A stretch of DNA of 64,000 bases from Polyangiaceae bacterium. Lineage in GTDB: Bacteria; Myxococcota_A; Polyangia; Polyangiales; Polyangiaceae. Of the stretch, positions 9,024 through 16,900 are shown in pieces. How positions within the stretch are numbered: the stretch's first letter is position 1; each line of letters opens with the position of its first letter. The stretch is from positions 1 to 64,000 of the forward strand of contig JAICUB010000030.1 of NCBI GenBank assembly GCA_025936045.1, given 5' to 3'. A model generated the notes under the pieces. It was not told the origin of the DNA. It ran no database searches and saw nothing but the letters and a program-made list of their open reading frames with translations. The translations under genes were made by a program, and so were the position numbers.

Positions 9024-10046
9024 ATGCTTCGATCTCTTTCCGGGCGGCCCGAGCTCGCGTTCGCCCTCCTTTTAGCGCTCGGCACGGCTTGCCACTCGAG
9101 CGCCGACGACGACCACACGGGCGCCGCCGGCAGCGCGAGCTCGAGCGGCGGGACGGGCGGCGAAAGCGGCGGAAGCGGCGGCGCGCCCGCCGGCGGCGCG
9201 TCCAACGCCGGCAGCGCGGGCACCACGGTAAACGCGGCCGGCACCGCGGGCAGCGTGGCGGAGACCGATCCCGTCCCGCCGGGCAAGCCGTGCGACACCG
9301 CGCTCCTCTGCGACGACTTCGAAAGCTACGACAGCGCGCCGAACGGCAAATGGACGCTCCACACGAGCGCCGGCGGCGCCGTCGTCATCGACACCACCCA
9401 GCACGCCTCCGGCGCCAAATCGGTGAAAGTCAGCACCCAAGCGTCGAGCAGCGTCACCGCGATGCTCCGCATGCAGGACCCCTCCGTCTTCCCCGTGCCC
9501 GGCAACGTCGTGTACGGACGCATGCTGTACTACCTCGAGTCCGCGCCCACGCAATCGGTGCATTGGACGCTCATCGCCGGCCTCGGCGTCGTCCCCGGGC
9601 AGACGTATCACGCGGTCTACCGCTACGGCGGCCAGACGCCGCTCACGCAGGGGACCACCTTCCTCGGCAGTGAAATGATGGCGAACTACGACACGCCCGA
9701 CTGGTATTCGGACAAGAGCACGCCCGGCAGTGACTGTTGGCATCACGCAAACGGTCGGGTGATGCCCGTCGGAAAATGGACGTGCATCGAGTGGAAATTC
9801 GACGGACCGAACGACGGCATGAAGCTCTGGCTCGACGGCGTGGCCGCGACGGATCTCACCATCATGGGTCACGGTGACGGCAACAATCAGGACGGCTGCG
9901 TGAACGCGAACAACGACAGTCCCTGGGCGGCGCCCACGTTCGCCTCCTTCGACCTCGGCTGGGAGTCGTATCAAACCGACGACGCGCGCACCGCCTACAT
10001 CGACGACGTCGCGATCTCGACGACGCGCCTCGGCTGCCCGCAATAG
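9024..10046 (+). CDS. Gly/Ser-linker surface lipoprotein with lectin-like domain
   Basis: A 340-residue secreted protein. It begins MLRSLSGRPELAFALLLALGT, followed by AC as a lipobox, then a Gly/Ser/Ala-rich linker to about residue 85. The C-terminal 250 residues begin CDTALLCDDFESYD and read like a concanavalin-A/laminin-G-type jelly-roll, with many aromatic residues and a paired-Cys segment (CWHHANGRVMPVGKWTCIEW). Such domains bind or cleave polysaccharides, but no catalytic residues could be assigned. The ATG at 9024 was chosen because it gives a clean signal peptide; the open frame upstream runs inside the preceding gene. It lies 62 bp after the DUF1592 gene. Confidence 0.8.
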   Translation: MLRSLSGRPELAFALLLALGTACHSSADDDHTGAAGSASSSGGTGGESGGSGGAPAGGASNAGSAGTTVNAAGTAGSVAETDPVPPGKPCDTALLCDDFESYDSAPNGKWTLHTSAGGAVVIDTTQHASGAKSVKVSTQASSSVTAMLRMQDPSVFPVPGNVVYGRMLYYLESAPTQSVHWTLIAGLGVVPGQTYHAVYRYGGQTPLTQGTTFLGSEMMANYDTPDWYSDKSTPGSDCWHHANGRVMPVGKWTCIEWKFDGPNDGMKLWLDGVAATDLTIMGHGDGNNQDGCVNANNDSPWAAPTFASFDLGWESYQTDDARTAYIDDVAISTTRLGCPQ

Positions 10047-10306
10047 GCCCGCCGCGCCAGGCGCTTCGCGCCGCCCGGAGCGCCCGCTTCGTCATCTCGC
10101 GCTCGATGCGCGCGAGCACCGGGTGGTCGACGCCCGCGCCGCGCATGCGCGCGAGCTCCGTCGACAGCGCGTCCGGGAACCGCTGACATGGGCAAAAGAA
10201 AACGATCGCTTACTTCTGCAAATGTTCGATCGCTTCTCTTTCGTGAGACCGGCGTTAGCCGCAAGCGTGCCGCGCCGGCCGTCGTATAACCCGTACACTC
10301 CGGGCT

Positions 10307-11785
10307 TCAGCGTTCGGCCGTGCGCGCGAGCAGCACTTCGAGCGAGAGCGCGCCGAGCAGCGCTTTGTTGATCGGGCGCATCGCGTCCCAGAACACGCGC
10401 GCCTCGAAGAACTGCTCGGCGAGCGACGAAGACAGCGCACGCTCGAGCTCCGTTGCCTCTTCGGAGCTCGAGCAGGGCAAAAAATAACTCGTATCGTCCA
10501 GCAACACGGGGCGTCCGGCGTACGGAGCGAGCGCGCGAAACGCGAGCTTCTTGTGCAGCGCCGACGTTGCGACCTTGTACGGCGCGAAGCTGTACGGACC
10601 GACACCGAACATCGCGAACGGCGGCTGGCGCGCGTAAACGCGACTCTTGCGCGCGGCAAACGCCGCGGCATGCCGCTCGAGGTAACGCCACGTCGCCGGG
10701 GCGCGCTCGCGGATGAGCCGCGTGTCCTCGCCGATTTTCTGCTGCGTCACGAGCACGAAGCGCCGGCCCGCGCCGCGGCCGCTCGCGAGATCGCTGGCTT
10801 TGCACAGCGGAAAAACGTGGTCGGGCTCGAGCGCGACCCGCTCGCCGAGTCCATTTTTCAGCCCGCCGTCCTCGAGCACGAGCTCCATCACGCGCGCGAG
10901 ATCGTGCTTGATGCCGGAGCGCCACGCGAGCCGGCTCGGGCCCTCGAGCTCGAGCGTCGCCTGGTACGCCTCGATGTCGCCGTGAACGCGCCCGCCCGCG
11001 ATGCCGAGCTCGGTCGCGGGAAGCTCGGCGTGAAGGCTCGCAAACACGGGCCAGCGCGCGCCACGGGCGCCCTCCGGTGGCGGCGCGCCGCCGCGCACGA
11101 CGAGCAACACCGCCGACACGGCCGCGGCGAAATGCACGCGCGCGTCCACGGCGTACACGGCGCCCGCGAGCTCCCAACCGCGCGCTCGGCTCTGTTCGAA
11201 CAAGCGCCGCGCGACCGCGCTCTTGCACAGCATCGCGAGCGTGAAGCGCCGCCCGCGCGCGGCGTCGAGCAAGCGAGCGAGCATCCACTCCGAAATATCG
11301 AAGTTGCTCTTGCCCGTGAGCGCGTCGTAGCCGAGCTCGCGCTTGAAATTGCTCTTTACCGGCAGGTTCGTCCCGGAGAAACCGCCGAGCGTCGAGCTCG
11401 TCACCCACGGCGGATTGCCGATGACGAGCAGCGGCTCGGGCAGCTCCGCGAACACGCGCTCCCAATCAAGCGCGAAAAAATCCGCGTTCGCGACCGATGC
11501 GCGCCCGCCGAGCGCGCGGCGCGCCTCCTCGACGTACACGTCCGAGCGATCGAAACCGACCAGGCGCGCTTCGGGGAACGCACTCTTCGCGGCGAGCAGG
11601 AATGCGCCGCGACCGCACGTCGGCTCGAGCACCGCCGCGTAACGCTCGCCCCGGCGGGCGAGGAGCGCCGTCACCGCGCGCGCAAGCTCGTGCGGCGTCT
11701 GCCAATCGCCGGCTTCCACGCGCTCTCTGCGCCGGAGGTCGCCGGAGCGCTGAGGGCTGGCGGGCACGTCCGAACTGTGCTCCAA
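10307..11785 (-). CDS. Orphan adenine-type DNA methyltransferase
   Basis: A SAM-dependent methyltransferase of up to 492 residues. Motif I is LEPTCGRGAFLLAA near residue 53 and the catalytic motif IV is VIGNPPWV near residue 126, the [N/D]PP[Y/F/W] signature of N6-adenine DNA methylases. The C-terminal half contains a region like the specificity domain of type IIG/TaqI-like enzymes (PLCKASDLASGRGAGRRFVLVTQQK). No restriction endonuclease, S subunit or helicase is adjacent, so it looks solitary. The longest frame starts at a TTG only 16 bp from the divergent DUF481 start; a GTG at 11719 is an alternative that would leave room for promoters. Whether the target is DNA is inferred from motif IV only. 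Confidence 0.8.
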   Translation of the reverse strand: MEHSSDVPASPQRSGDLRRRERVEAGDWQTPHELARAVTALLARRGERYAAVLEPTCGRGAFLLAAKSAFPEARLVGFDRSDVYVEEARRALGGRASVANADFFALDWERVFAELPEPLLVIGNPPWVTSSTLGGFSGTNLPVKSNFKRELGYDALTGKSNFDISEWMLARLLDAARGRRFTLAMLCKSAVARRLFEQSRARGWELAGAVYAVDARVHFAAAVSAVLLVVRGGAPPPEGARGARWPVFASLHAELPATELGIAGGRVHGDIEAYQATLELEGPSRLAWRSGIKHDLARVMELVLEDGGLKNGLGERVALEPDHVFPLCKASDLASGRGAGRRFVLVTQQKIGEDTRLIRERAPATWRYLERHAAAFAARKSRVYARQPPFAMFGVGPYSFAPYKVATSALHKKLAFRALAPYAGRPVLLDDTSYFLPCSSSEEATELERALSSSLAEQFFEARVFWDAMRPINKALLGALSLEVLLARTAER

Positions 11786-11801
11786 ATCGCGCCCGGAACC
11801 G

Positions 11802-12902
11802 ATGGCTCACGCGTTTTCGAGGGTTTCTTTCGCGCTCACCGCGCTCGGTAGCACGGTGTTTTACGCTGCCGGCGCCCGCGCCGCCGACCCCACCGGGGCG
11901 CCCCCGGCCGACGCCACGGCGCTGGTCTCGACCCCATCCGCGAGCGCGAAGCCGCCCGAAGTCGACGAAAAGAGCAAGCTCGACGTGACGACGGTCGCCG
12001 TGTCCGCGGGCGGTCAGCTCACGACGGGTAACTCGCGCCTGCTCGCCGGGACGGCGAGCGGCGACTACGAGACGCGCTTCTCGAGCAACGGCATCGGAGC
12101 CAAGGTGCTCGGCAACTACGGTGAGAGCGCGACGCCGGGCTCCCCGCTCAGAACGACCGCGGAGAACCTGCAAGGCAGCGTGCGCTACGATCGCTTCCTC
12201 ATCGATCGCCTGAGTCTCTTCCTCATCAACACCGGTCGGCACGATCGCTTCCAGGGTCTCGACTTTCGTTACAACCTCGACCCCGGCGTCAAATACCTGT
12301 TCGTGATGGAGGACGTGACGAAGCTCTGGAGCGAGCTCGGTTACGATTTTCAGTACGACGTGCGCCGCGACGACGCGCGCCGCACCGAAAACGCCGACGG
12401 CAGCGTGACGGTCGCGAGCAAGACGGAGACCGATCATTCGCTGCGTGCCTTCGTCGGCTTCACTCACGCCTTCAATGACGCGGTGAACCTCAATACGGGG
12501 CTCGAGTATCTGCAAAGCTTCAAGGACTCGAAGCGATCGCGACTCAATTTCGACGCGCTCTTCGCGGCCAAGCTCGGGGCCGGCCTCGCCCTCGGCGCCG
12601 GCTTCAGCGCGCGCTTCGACAACGCGCCGCTCGCCGGGAAGAAGAAGCTCGATACCATCTCGACGCTGAGCCTCATCTATTCGTTCAGCGACGCTCCGTC
12701 CGCGCAGCCTCCCCCTCCGCCTCCGTGCGCGCCCGTCCCGGCCTGCACGACGGGCGAGCCGCCGGTGCCGACCGCGCCGCCCACCGCGCAGCCGAGCGGC
12801 GCGCCCGCGGAGCCGCCGCCTCCCTCGGACGCGACACCGGCGCCGCCGCCCGCCGCAGCGCCGACCTCCCCGCCGTCGGGTGTCGCGCCCGCGGCGCCGT
12901 GA
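11802..12902 (+). CDS. DUF481 outer-membrane beta-barrel protein
   Basis: A 366-residue exported protein with a signal peptide ending near AGARAAD (residue 27). The middle (about 60-300) alternates polar and hydrophobic residues in strands typical of the DUF481/YdiY family of outer-membrane barrels, for example VAVSAGGQLTTGNSRLLAG and the last strand TISTLSLIYSFSD. After the barrel comes a 65-residue tail almost wholly of Pro, Ala, Ser and Thr, which is not part of the family core and may reach across the periplasm or cell surface. DUF481 proteins are linked to salt or acid stress in some bacteria; the role here is unknown. Divergent from the methyltransferase gene. Confidence 0.8.
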   Translation: MAHAFSRVSFALTALGSTVFYAAGARAADPTGAPPADATALVSTPSASAKPPEVDEKSKLDVTTVAVSAGGQLTTGNSRLLAGTASGDYETRFSSNGIGAKVLGNYGESATPGSPLRTTAENLQGSVRYDRFLIDRLSLFLINTGRHDRFQGLDFRYNLDPGVKYLFVMEDVTKLWSELGYDFQYDVRRDDARRTENADGSVTVASKTETDHSLRAFVGFTHAFNDAVNLNTGLEYLQSFKDSKRSRLNFDALFAAKLGAGLALGAGFSARFDNAPLAGKKKLDTISTLSLIYSFSDAPSAQPPPPPPCAPVPACTTGEPPVPTAPPTAQPSGAPAEPPPPSDATPAPPPAAAPTSPPSGVAPAAP

Positions 12903-12951
12903 GCTGACGCTCACGGCCGAGGCGCAGCGAACGCGCCGAACGGCGCCAGGC

Positions 12952-14130
12952 TCAGGTCTTAACGCGCTTTTCGAGCTCGGGCACGATGCGCGCGACGCGC
13001 TTGTGCACGACTTCGCGCACCATGCGCCAGAGGTTCTCTTCATCGCCGCTCTCGGCCATGAGCCCGAGGGGAATGCGGAAGCCGCCCATGTCCGCGCGAC
13101 CACCGCCGTAGGGGCGACCCTCACTGTCGTCGCCGAAGACATTTTGCATGAAGACGGCCGGATCGACGCTCGCTCGGCGCGTGCGCAAGGAGCCGTCGAC
13201 GCGGTCCTCGACGATGCCGAAGACGAGCACGGTGTCGATGTCTTCGCGACGCAAGAGAAAGTCGGCGGCCATGGGGATGGCGTCGCGGTTCGTCGCAGAC
13301 ACGTGGCCGACGCCGGCGATCGCGAAGTCACGCACCACCTCGAGGTCGGCGAGCGCGCGACCGATCGCGGCCATCGCCTCGGCCGAGATCGCGCGCCTGC
13401 CGACGCGCGAGAGCGTCTCGGCGTCGACGAACGGCTTCAAATACGCGGCTGCGCGGTGGTCCGCCGGGGTCGCGTACGCGAAATCATCGGTGTCCGTCTG
13501 GATACCGAAGAACATCGCCGTCGCCACGTCGCCGTCATCGTTGCCGGTGCCGAAGGGAGCGAGTCCCGTCTCGGAGTACTTAGCGTAAATGGTGCAGGTC
13601 GCGCCCACGTCGTGGCGGATGTCGACGAACGGCGCCTTCGGGATGCTCGGCGGGCGGTGATGATCGACGATCGTCAGCACCTCGAGCCCGGCGGGCAGCT
13701 TGATGCTCGTCTCACACGCGCTCGCGTCGACGAGCGAGAGGTAACGGTACCGCGCGAGCTCGGACGGCTCGCTCACCTTCACCATCGGCACGTTGAGGAG
13801 CTTGACGAGCGCGCGATTCTCGGACCGAGAGATCGGCAGGACGTGGGCGATCGTCGCTGAAACGCCCAGCCGCTCGCACAGCCGGCGATGGGCCAGAGCG
13901 CTGGCGATGGCGTCGGGGTCAGGATGACCGCCGAGGAGGATCACGTGCGGCTCGTCGCGCGCACCTGCAAGAACTCGCTCGAGCTCTTGGACGCGATCGG
14001 GCTGCGCCACGGGTTGGACGGCGGTGAGATGTGGGGCGTTCAAGTGACCTCTGAAAACGGCGGCCTTGCCGGGCGAAAGGTTAGCACTCGTGGTGCGGGG
14101 CACGCGGGAAGCAGGGTCCGGAGCAAACAT
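12952..14130 (-). CDS. DHH-family phosphoesterase (NrnA-like)
   Basis: A 392-residue cytoplasmic phosphoesterase of the DHH/DHHA1 superfamily, which includes NrnA/RecJ enzymes that degrade nano-RNA, pAp or cyclic dinucleotides. Metal-binding motifs are visible: HPDPDAIASA near residue 70, a later SLVDASA segment, and DHHRPP near residue 160. The C-terminal DHHA1 part has the substrate-binding loop YGGGRADMGGFRIP. Which substrate it prefers cannot be told. The ATG at 14130 was preferred over a TTG two codons upstream. It converges with the DUF481 gene and is divergent from the ilv leader. Confidence 0.85.
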   Translation of the reverse strand: MFAPDPASRVPRTTSANLSPGKAAVFRGHLNAPHLTAVQPVAQPDRVQELERVLAGARDEPHVILLGGHPDPDAIASALAHRRLCERLGVSATIAHVLPISRSENRALVKLLNVPMVKVSEPSELARYRYLSLVDASACETSIKLPAGLEVLTIVDHHRPPSIPKAPFVDIRHDVGATCTIYAKYSETGLAPFGTGNDDGDVATAMFFGIQTDTDDFAYATPADHRAAAYLKPFVDAETLSRVGRRAISAEAMAAIGRALADLEVVRDFAIAGVGHVSATNRDAIPMAADFLLRREDIDTVLVFGIVEDRVDGSLRTRRASVDPAVFMQNVFGDDSEGRPYGGGRADMGGFRIPLGLMAESGDEENLWRMVREVVHKRVARIVPELEKRVKT

Positions 14131-14335
14131 GATCAATAGCCACGGTCCGGCGCCACTGAAACCCCCTGAAAATTTATTTTACATTTCATGGGGTTACGGG
14201 GGCGTTGGCGCTTGCGGCACGTTCACGTGTCATTTATTGCACTTCGAGCGCCGCCATGTTTCGGGACGTGAGCTCCAACGGCCGGCCTCCAATAAACTTG
14301 ACGGGCCCTTTGCAGGGAGGCAGGGTTAGCGGGCC
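14131..14335. promoter_or_regulatory. Divergent intergenic region, DHH gene / ilv operon
   Basis: This stretch between the DHH gene and the leader peptide is the most AT-rich part of the neighbourhood; it includes a run of A/T around 14168-14190. It must hold the promoter of the ilv operon. A TTGACG at 14298-14303 resembles a -35 box, but no convincing -10 follows. A GGAGG at 14316-14320 may be the ribosome site of the leader, though it stands 15 nt from the ATG. Confidence 0.4.
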
Positions 14336-14446
14336 ATGTCGGCCAGCACCACTTCGCCGGATTTCGCGAGCGCAGGCTCTCGGTTCGTCGTCGTCGGGCT
14401 TATTTCCGTTCTCGGGCTTATTAGCTCGGGTGCGGCGGCCGACTGA
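14336..14446 (+). CDS. ilvL: ilv operon leader peptide
   Basis: A 36-codon reading frame upstream of ilvB. Between residues 18 and 29, nine of twelve codons specify branched-chain amino acids (VVVGLISVLGLI), which is the hallmark of a ribosome-mediated attenuation leader for Val/Leu/Ile synthesis. The frame ends in TGA at 14444-14446, just before an intrinsic terminator. An antiterminator arm lies inside the last codons. The start and ribosome site are the weak part of the call; the composition and position are striking. Confidence 0.75.
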   Translation: MSASTTSPDFASAGSRFVVVGLISVLGLISSGAAAD

Positions 14447-14505
14447 AGTCAACGAACTTCCCCCCTGAATCGGCCCCCGCACCCAGAGTGGTTCGGGGGC
14501 TTTTT
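14425..14505 (+). terminator. ilv attenuator: terminator and competing antiterminator
   Basis: The terminator is GCCCCCG at 14473-14479 paired with CGGGGGC at 14494-14500, followed by TTTTT at 14501-14505. A rival stem pairs GGGTGCGG at 14428-14435 with CCGCACCC at 14477-14484. It can be extended by CTC at 14425-14427 with GAG at 14486-14488 across one bulged A. The two stems share bases 14477-14479 and the terminator loop, so only one can form. Ribosome stalling at the first Val codons (14387-14395) would leave the upstream antiterminator arm free. A possible protector segment is GCACC at 14346-14350, which could pair with GGTGC at 14429-14433. Confidence 0.75.
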
Positions 14506-14538
14506 CGTTTCCGCAACAAGGTCCCTAGGAGTTTCCTC

Positions 14539-16335
14539 GTGGCACAACCTTCTACTAACCCCGCAGCGCCTCCCCGCATCACGGCCAACCCCGGACCCCG
14601 CACCCTCACGGGCGCGCAGGTCATCTGGAATGCCCTCGAGCGTCAGGGTGTCGAGGTCGTCTTCGGGTACCCCGGCGGCGCGATCATGCCGGCGTACGAC
14701 GCGCTCCCCGGCTCGTCGATCCGCCACGTACTCGTGCGGCACGAGCAGGGTGCGGCGCACATGGCCGACGGCTACGCGCGCGCGTCGGGGCGCGTGGGCG
14801 TCTGCGTCGCCACCTCGGGACCGGGCGCGACGAACCTCGTCACCGGCATCGCGAACGCGTTCATGGACTCGATTCCGATGGTGGCCATCACGGGCCAAGT
14901 CGCCTCGACGCTCATCGGCAGCGACGCGTTCCAGGAGGTCGACTTCACGGGCGTCACGCTGCCCATCACCAAGCACAACCTGCTCGTGACGCGCGTGGAG
15001 GACATCATGCCTGCGATCAAGCAGGCGTTTTACATCGCGAGCTCGGGCCGTCCGGGTCCCGTCGTGGTCGACATCACGAAGGACGCGCAAAACCACAGCT
15101 ACGAGTACGAATACGATCCCGCGCCCGTGCGCCTGCCGGGCTACCGCCCCGAGCGCCTGCCGCTGCCGGAGCAGCTGAAAGAAGCCCGCGAGATGATCAT
15201 GGCGTCCAAGCGACCCATCGTCTTCTGCGGGCACGGCGTGATCAGAGCGAACGCGACGAGCCTCTTGCTCGAGATGGTGCACAAGACGGACATCCCCGTC
15301 GCGCTGACGCTGCTCGGCTTGGGCGGCTTCCCCGCGCAACACCCGCGTTCGCTCGGCATGATGGGCATGCACGGCGAGGCCTGGGTGAACACGGCGATTC
15401 AGGAGGCCGATCTGATCATCGCGCTCGGCATGCGCTTCGACGACCGGGTCACGGGCAACCTGAAGACCTACGCGCAGAACGCGAAGAAGATCCACATCGA
15501 GCTCGACCCCGCCGAGATCAACAAGAACGTGAAGGTCGATCTGCCGCTGCTCGGCGATCTGCGGGAGATCCTGCGGTTGCTCGTACCGCACCTCGGCCGC
15601 GTCGATTGCGCCGACTGGGTGCGTCACATCGAGGAGCTGAAGGGCGACAGCGCCGTCCGCGACATCCAGGACTTGCCCGACAACGGGCGCCTGTTCGCGC
15701 CCCACGTGATCAACGACCTCTGGCGTTACACGGAGGGCAAGGCGCTCGTCGTGACCGACGTGGGCCAGCACCAAATGTGGGAGGCCCAGTACTACAAGCA
15801 CGACTATCCGCGGAAGCTCATCACCTCCGGCGGCGCCGGCACGATGGGCTTCGCGCTGCCCGCCGCGATGGGAGCGCGCCTCGCCTGTCCGGACGACGAC
15901 ATTTGGGTGATCGCGGGCGACGGCGGCTTTCAGATGACGGCCGCGGAGCTTGCGACGTGCGCGCAGGAGAACATCAAGGTCAACGTCGCCATCATCAACA
16001 ACGGCTACCTCGGGATGGTGCGGCAGTGGCAGCAGTTCTTCTACGGCGGGCGCTACGTCGCGACGCCGATCAAGAGCCCCGATTACGTGCTGCTCGCCCA
16101 GGCGCACGGCTTGAAGGGCATCTGCGTCAAATCGCGGTCGGACGTGCGCGCCGCGGTCGACCAGGCGCGCAGCAACGCCGAGACGACCATCATCGACTTC
16201 CGCGTCGAGCAGGAGGACAGCGTTTACCCGATGGTGCCCGCGGGCGCCGACCTCGACGCCATGATCCGACGCCCGAAGCCGGAGCTGAAGTCCGCGCCGC
16301 ACAACCCCATTTTCGAGACCGGAGACGACAAATGA
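14539..16335 (+). CDS. ilvB: Acetolactate synthase large (catalytic) subunit
   Basis: ThDP-dependent enzyme joining two pyruvates (or pyruvate and 2-oxobutyrate) in the first common step of Val/Leu/Ile synthesis. The 598 residues carry the N-terminal GYPGGAIMPAYDAL segment, the catalytic Glu in VRHEQGAAHMADGYAR, and the ThDP/Mg motif GDGGFQMTAAELATC ending in INN. The GTG at 14539, with AGGAG about eight bases upstream, was chosen because an in-frame GTG 51 bp earlier lies inside the terminator hairpin. Expression should depend on read-through of the attenuator. Its stop overlaps the ilvN start (ATGA). Confidence 0.96.
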   Translation: MAQPSTNPAAPPRITANPGPRTLTGAQVIWNALERQGVEVVFGYPGGAIMPAYDALPGSSIRHVLVRHEQGAAHMADGYARASGRVGVCVATSGPGATNLVTGIANAFMDSIPMVAITGQVASTLIGSDAFQEVDFTGVTLPITKHNLLVTRVEDIMPAIKQAFYIASSGRPGPVVVDITKDAQNHSYEYEYDPAPVRLPGYRPERLPLPEQLKEAREMIMASKRPIVFCGHGVIRANATSLLLEMVHKTDIPVALTLLGLGGFPAQHPRSLGMMGMHGEAWVNTAIQEADLIIALGMRFDDRVTGNLKTYAQNAKKIHIELDPAEINKNVKVDLPLLGDLREILRLLVPHLGRVDCADWVRHIEELKGDSAVRDIQDLPDNGRLFAPHVINDLWRYTEGKALVVTDVGQHQMWEAQYYKHDYPRKLITSGGAGTMGFALPAAMGARLACPDDDIWVIAGDGGFQMTAAELATCAQENIKVNVAIINNGYLGMVRQWQQFFYGGRYVATPIKSPDYVLLAQAHGLKGICVKSRSDVRAAVDQARSNAETTIIDFRVEQEDSVYPMVPAGADLDAMIRRPKPELKSAPHNPIFETGDDK

Positions 16336-16883
16336 ACGGCGAGCTGCAGACGTTACGCACCTTCGTGGCGTACGTGGAAGACCAACCGGGCGTTCTCAAC
16401 CGCATCGCCTCGCTCTTCCGGCGCCGGAACTTCAACATCGTCTCGCTCAACGTCGGGCGCACGCACGAGCCCGGCATTTCGCGCATGACGGTGGTGGTCG
16501 AAGCGGACGACGACAAGGCGCGCCGCATCGAAGCGAACCTCTACAAGCTCGTGAACGTGCTCAGCGTCGAAGACATCACGAAGCAGCCGAACATCGTGCG
16601 GGATCTCGCGCTGATCAAGGTGAAGGCGCCGCCGGAAAAGCGCACGGAGATCCTCCAGCTCTGTCAGGTGTTCCGCGCCCGCACGCTCGACGTGGGCGCC
16701 GACTCGCTCGTCGTCGAGATCACGGGCACGCAGGACAAGATCGAAGGGCTGCTCACCATCCTCGCGCCGTTCGGCGTGCTCGAAATGGTGCAGAGCGGCA
16801 CGGTCGCCATGTCGCGCGGCGGCATCGGCGACGCCGCGAAGAGCATCGCTCAAGAGAAGCCCAAGGTCGCGGTCGTCGCGTAG
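16332..16883 (+). CDS. ilvN: Acetolactate synthase small (regulatory) subunit
   Basis: A 183-residue regulatory partner of IlvB that carries Val feedback inhibition. The N-terminal ACT domain begins TFVAYVEDQPGVLNRIASLF and continues NFNIVSLNVGRTHEPGISRM; the C-terminal half (FRARTLDVGADSLVVEITG) is the usual second domain of IlvH/IlvN. The ATG at 16332 overlaps the ilvB stop, giving translational coupling that suits a two-subunit enzyme. The last 20 residues are less conserved. Confidence 0.95.
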   Translation: MNGELQTLRTFVAYVEDQPGVLNRIASLFRRRNFNIVSLNVGRTHEPGISRMTVVVEADDDKARRIEANLYKLVNVLSVEDITKQPNIVRDLALIKVKAPPEKRTEILQLCQVFRARTLDVGADSLVVEITGTQDKIEGLLTILAPFGVLEMVQSGTVAMSRGGIGDAAKSIAQEKPKVAVVA

Positions 16884-16900
16884 TAACGAAGGAAGGAAAC

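Noticed and set aside
10047..10306. A protein-like stretch on the minus strand in the gap after the lectin-like lipoprotein (around ALSTELARMRGAGVDHPVL)
   Set aside because: It has no ATG/GTG/TTG start after the upstream stop except an internal ATG, no clear end before the next gene and no recognised family. Possibly a decayed gene end, but not supported.
10307..11785. The orphan methyltransferase as the Dam partner of MutH
   Set aside because: Motif IV is NPPW, while Dam-type enzymes have DPPY in a different motif order. No evidence that it marks GATC.
14205..14468. An 87-codon frame covering the ilv leader in another frame
   Set aside because: Its sequence has no leader or protein character, and it would run into the terminator. 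The 14336-14446 frame explains the region better.
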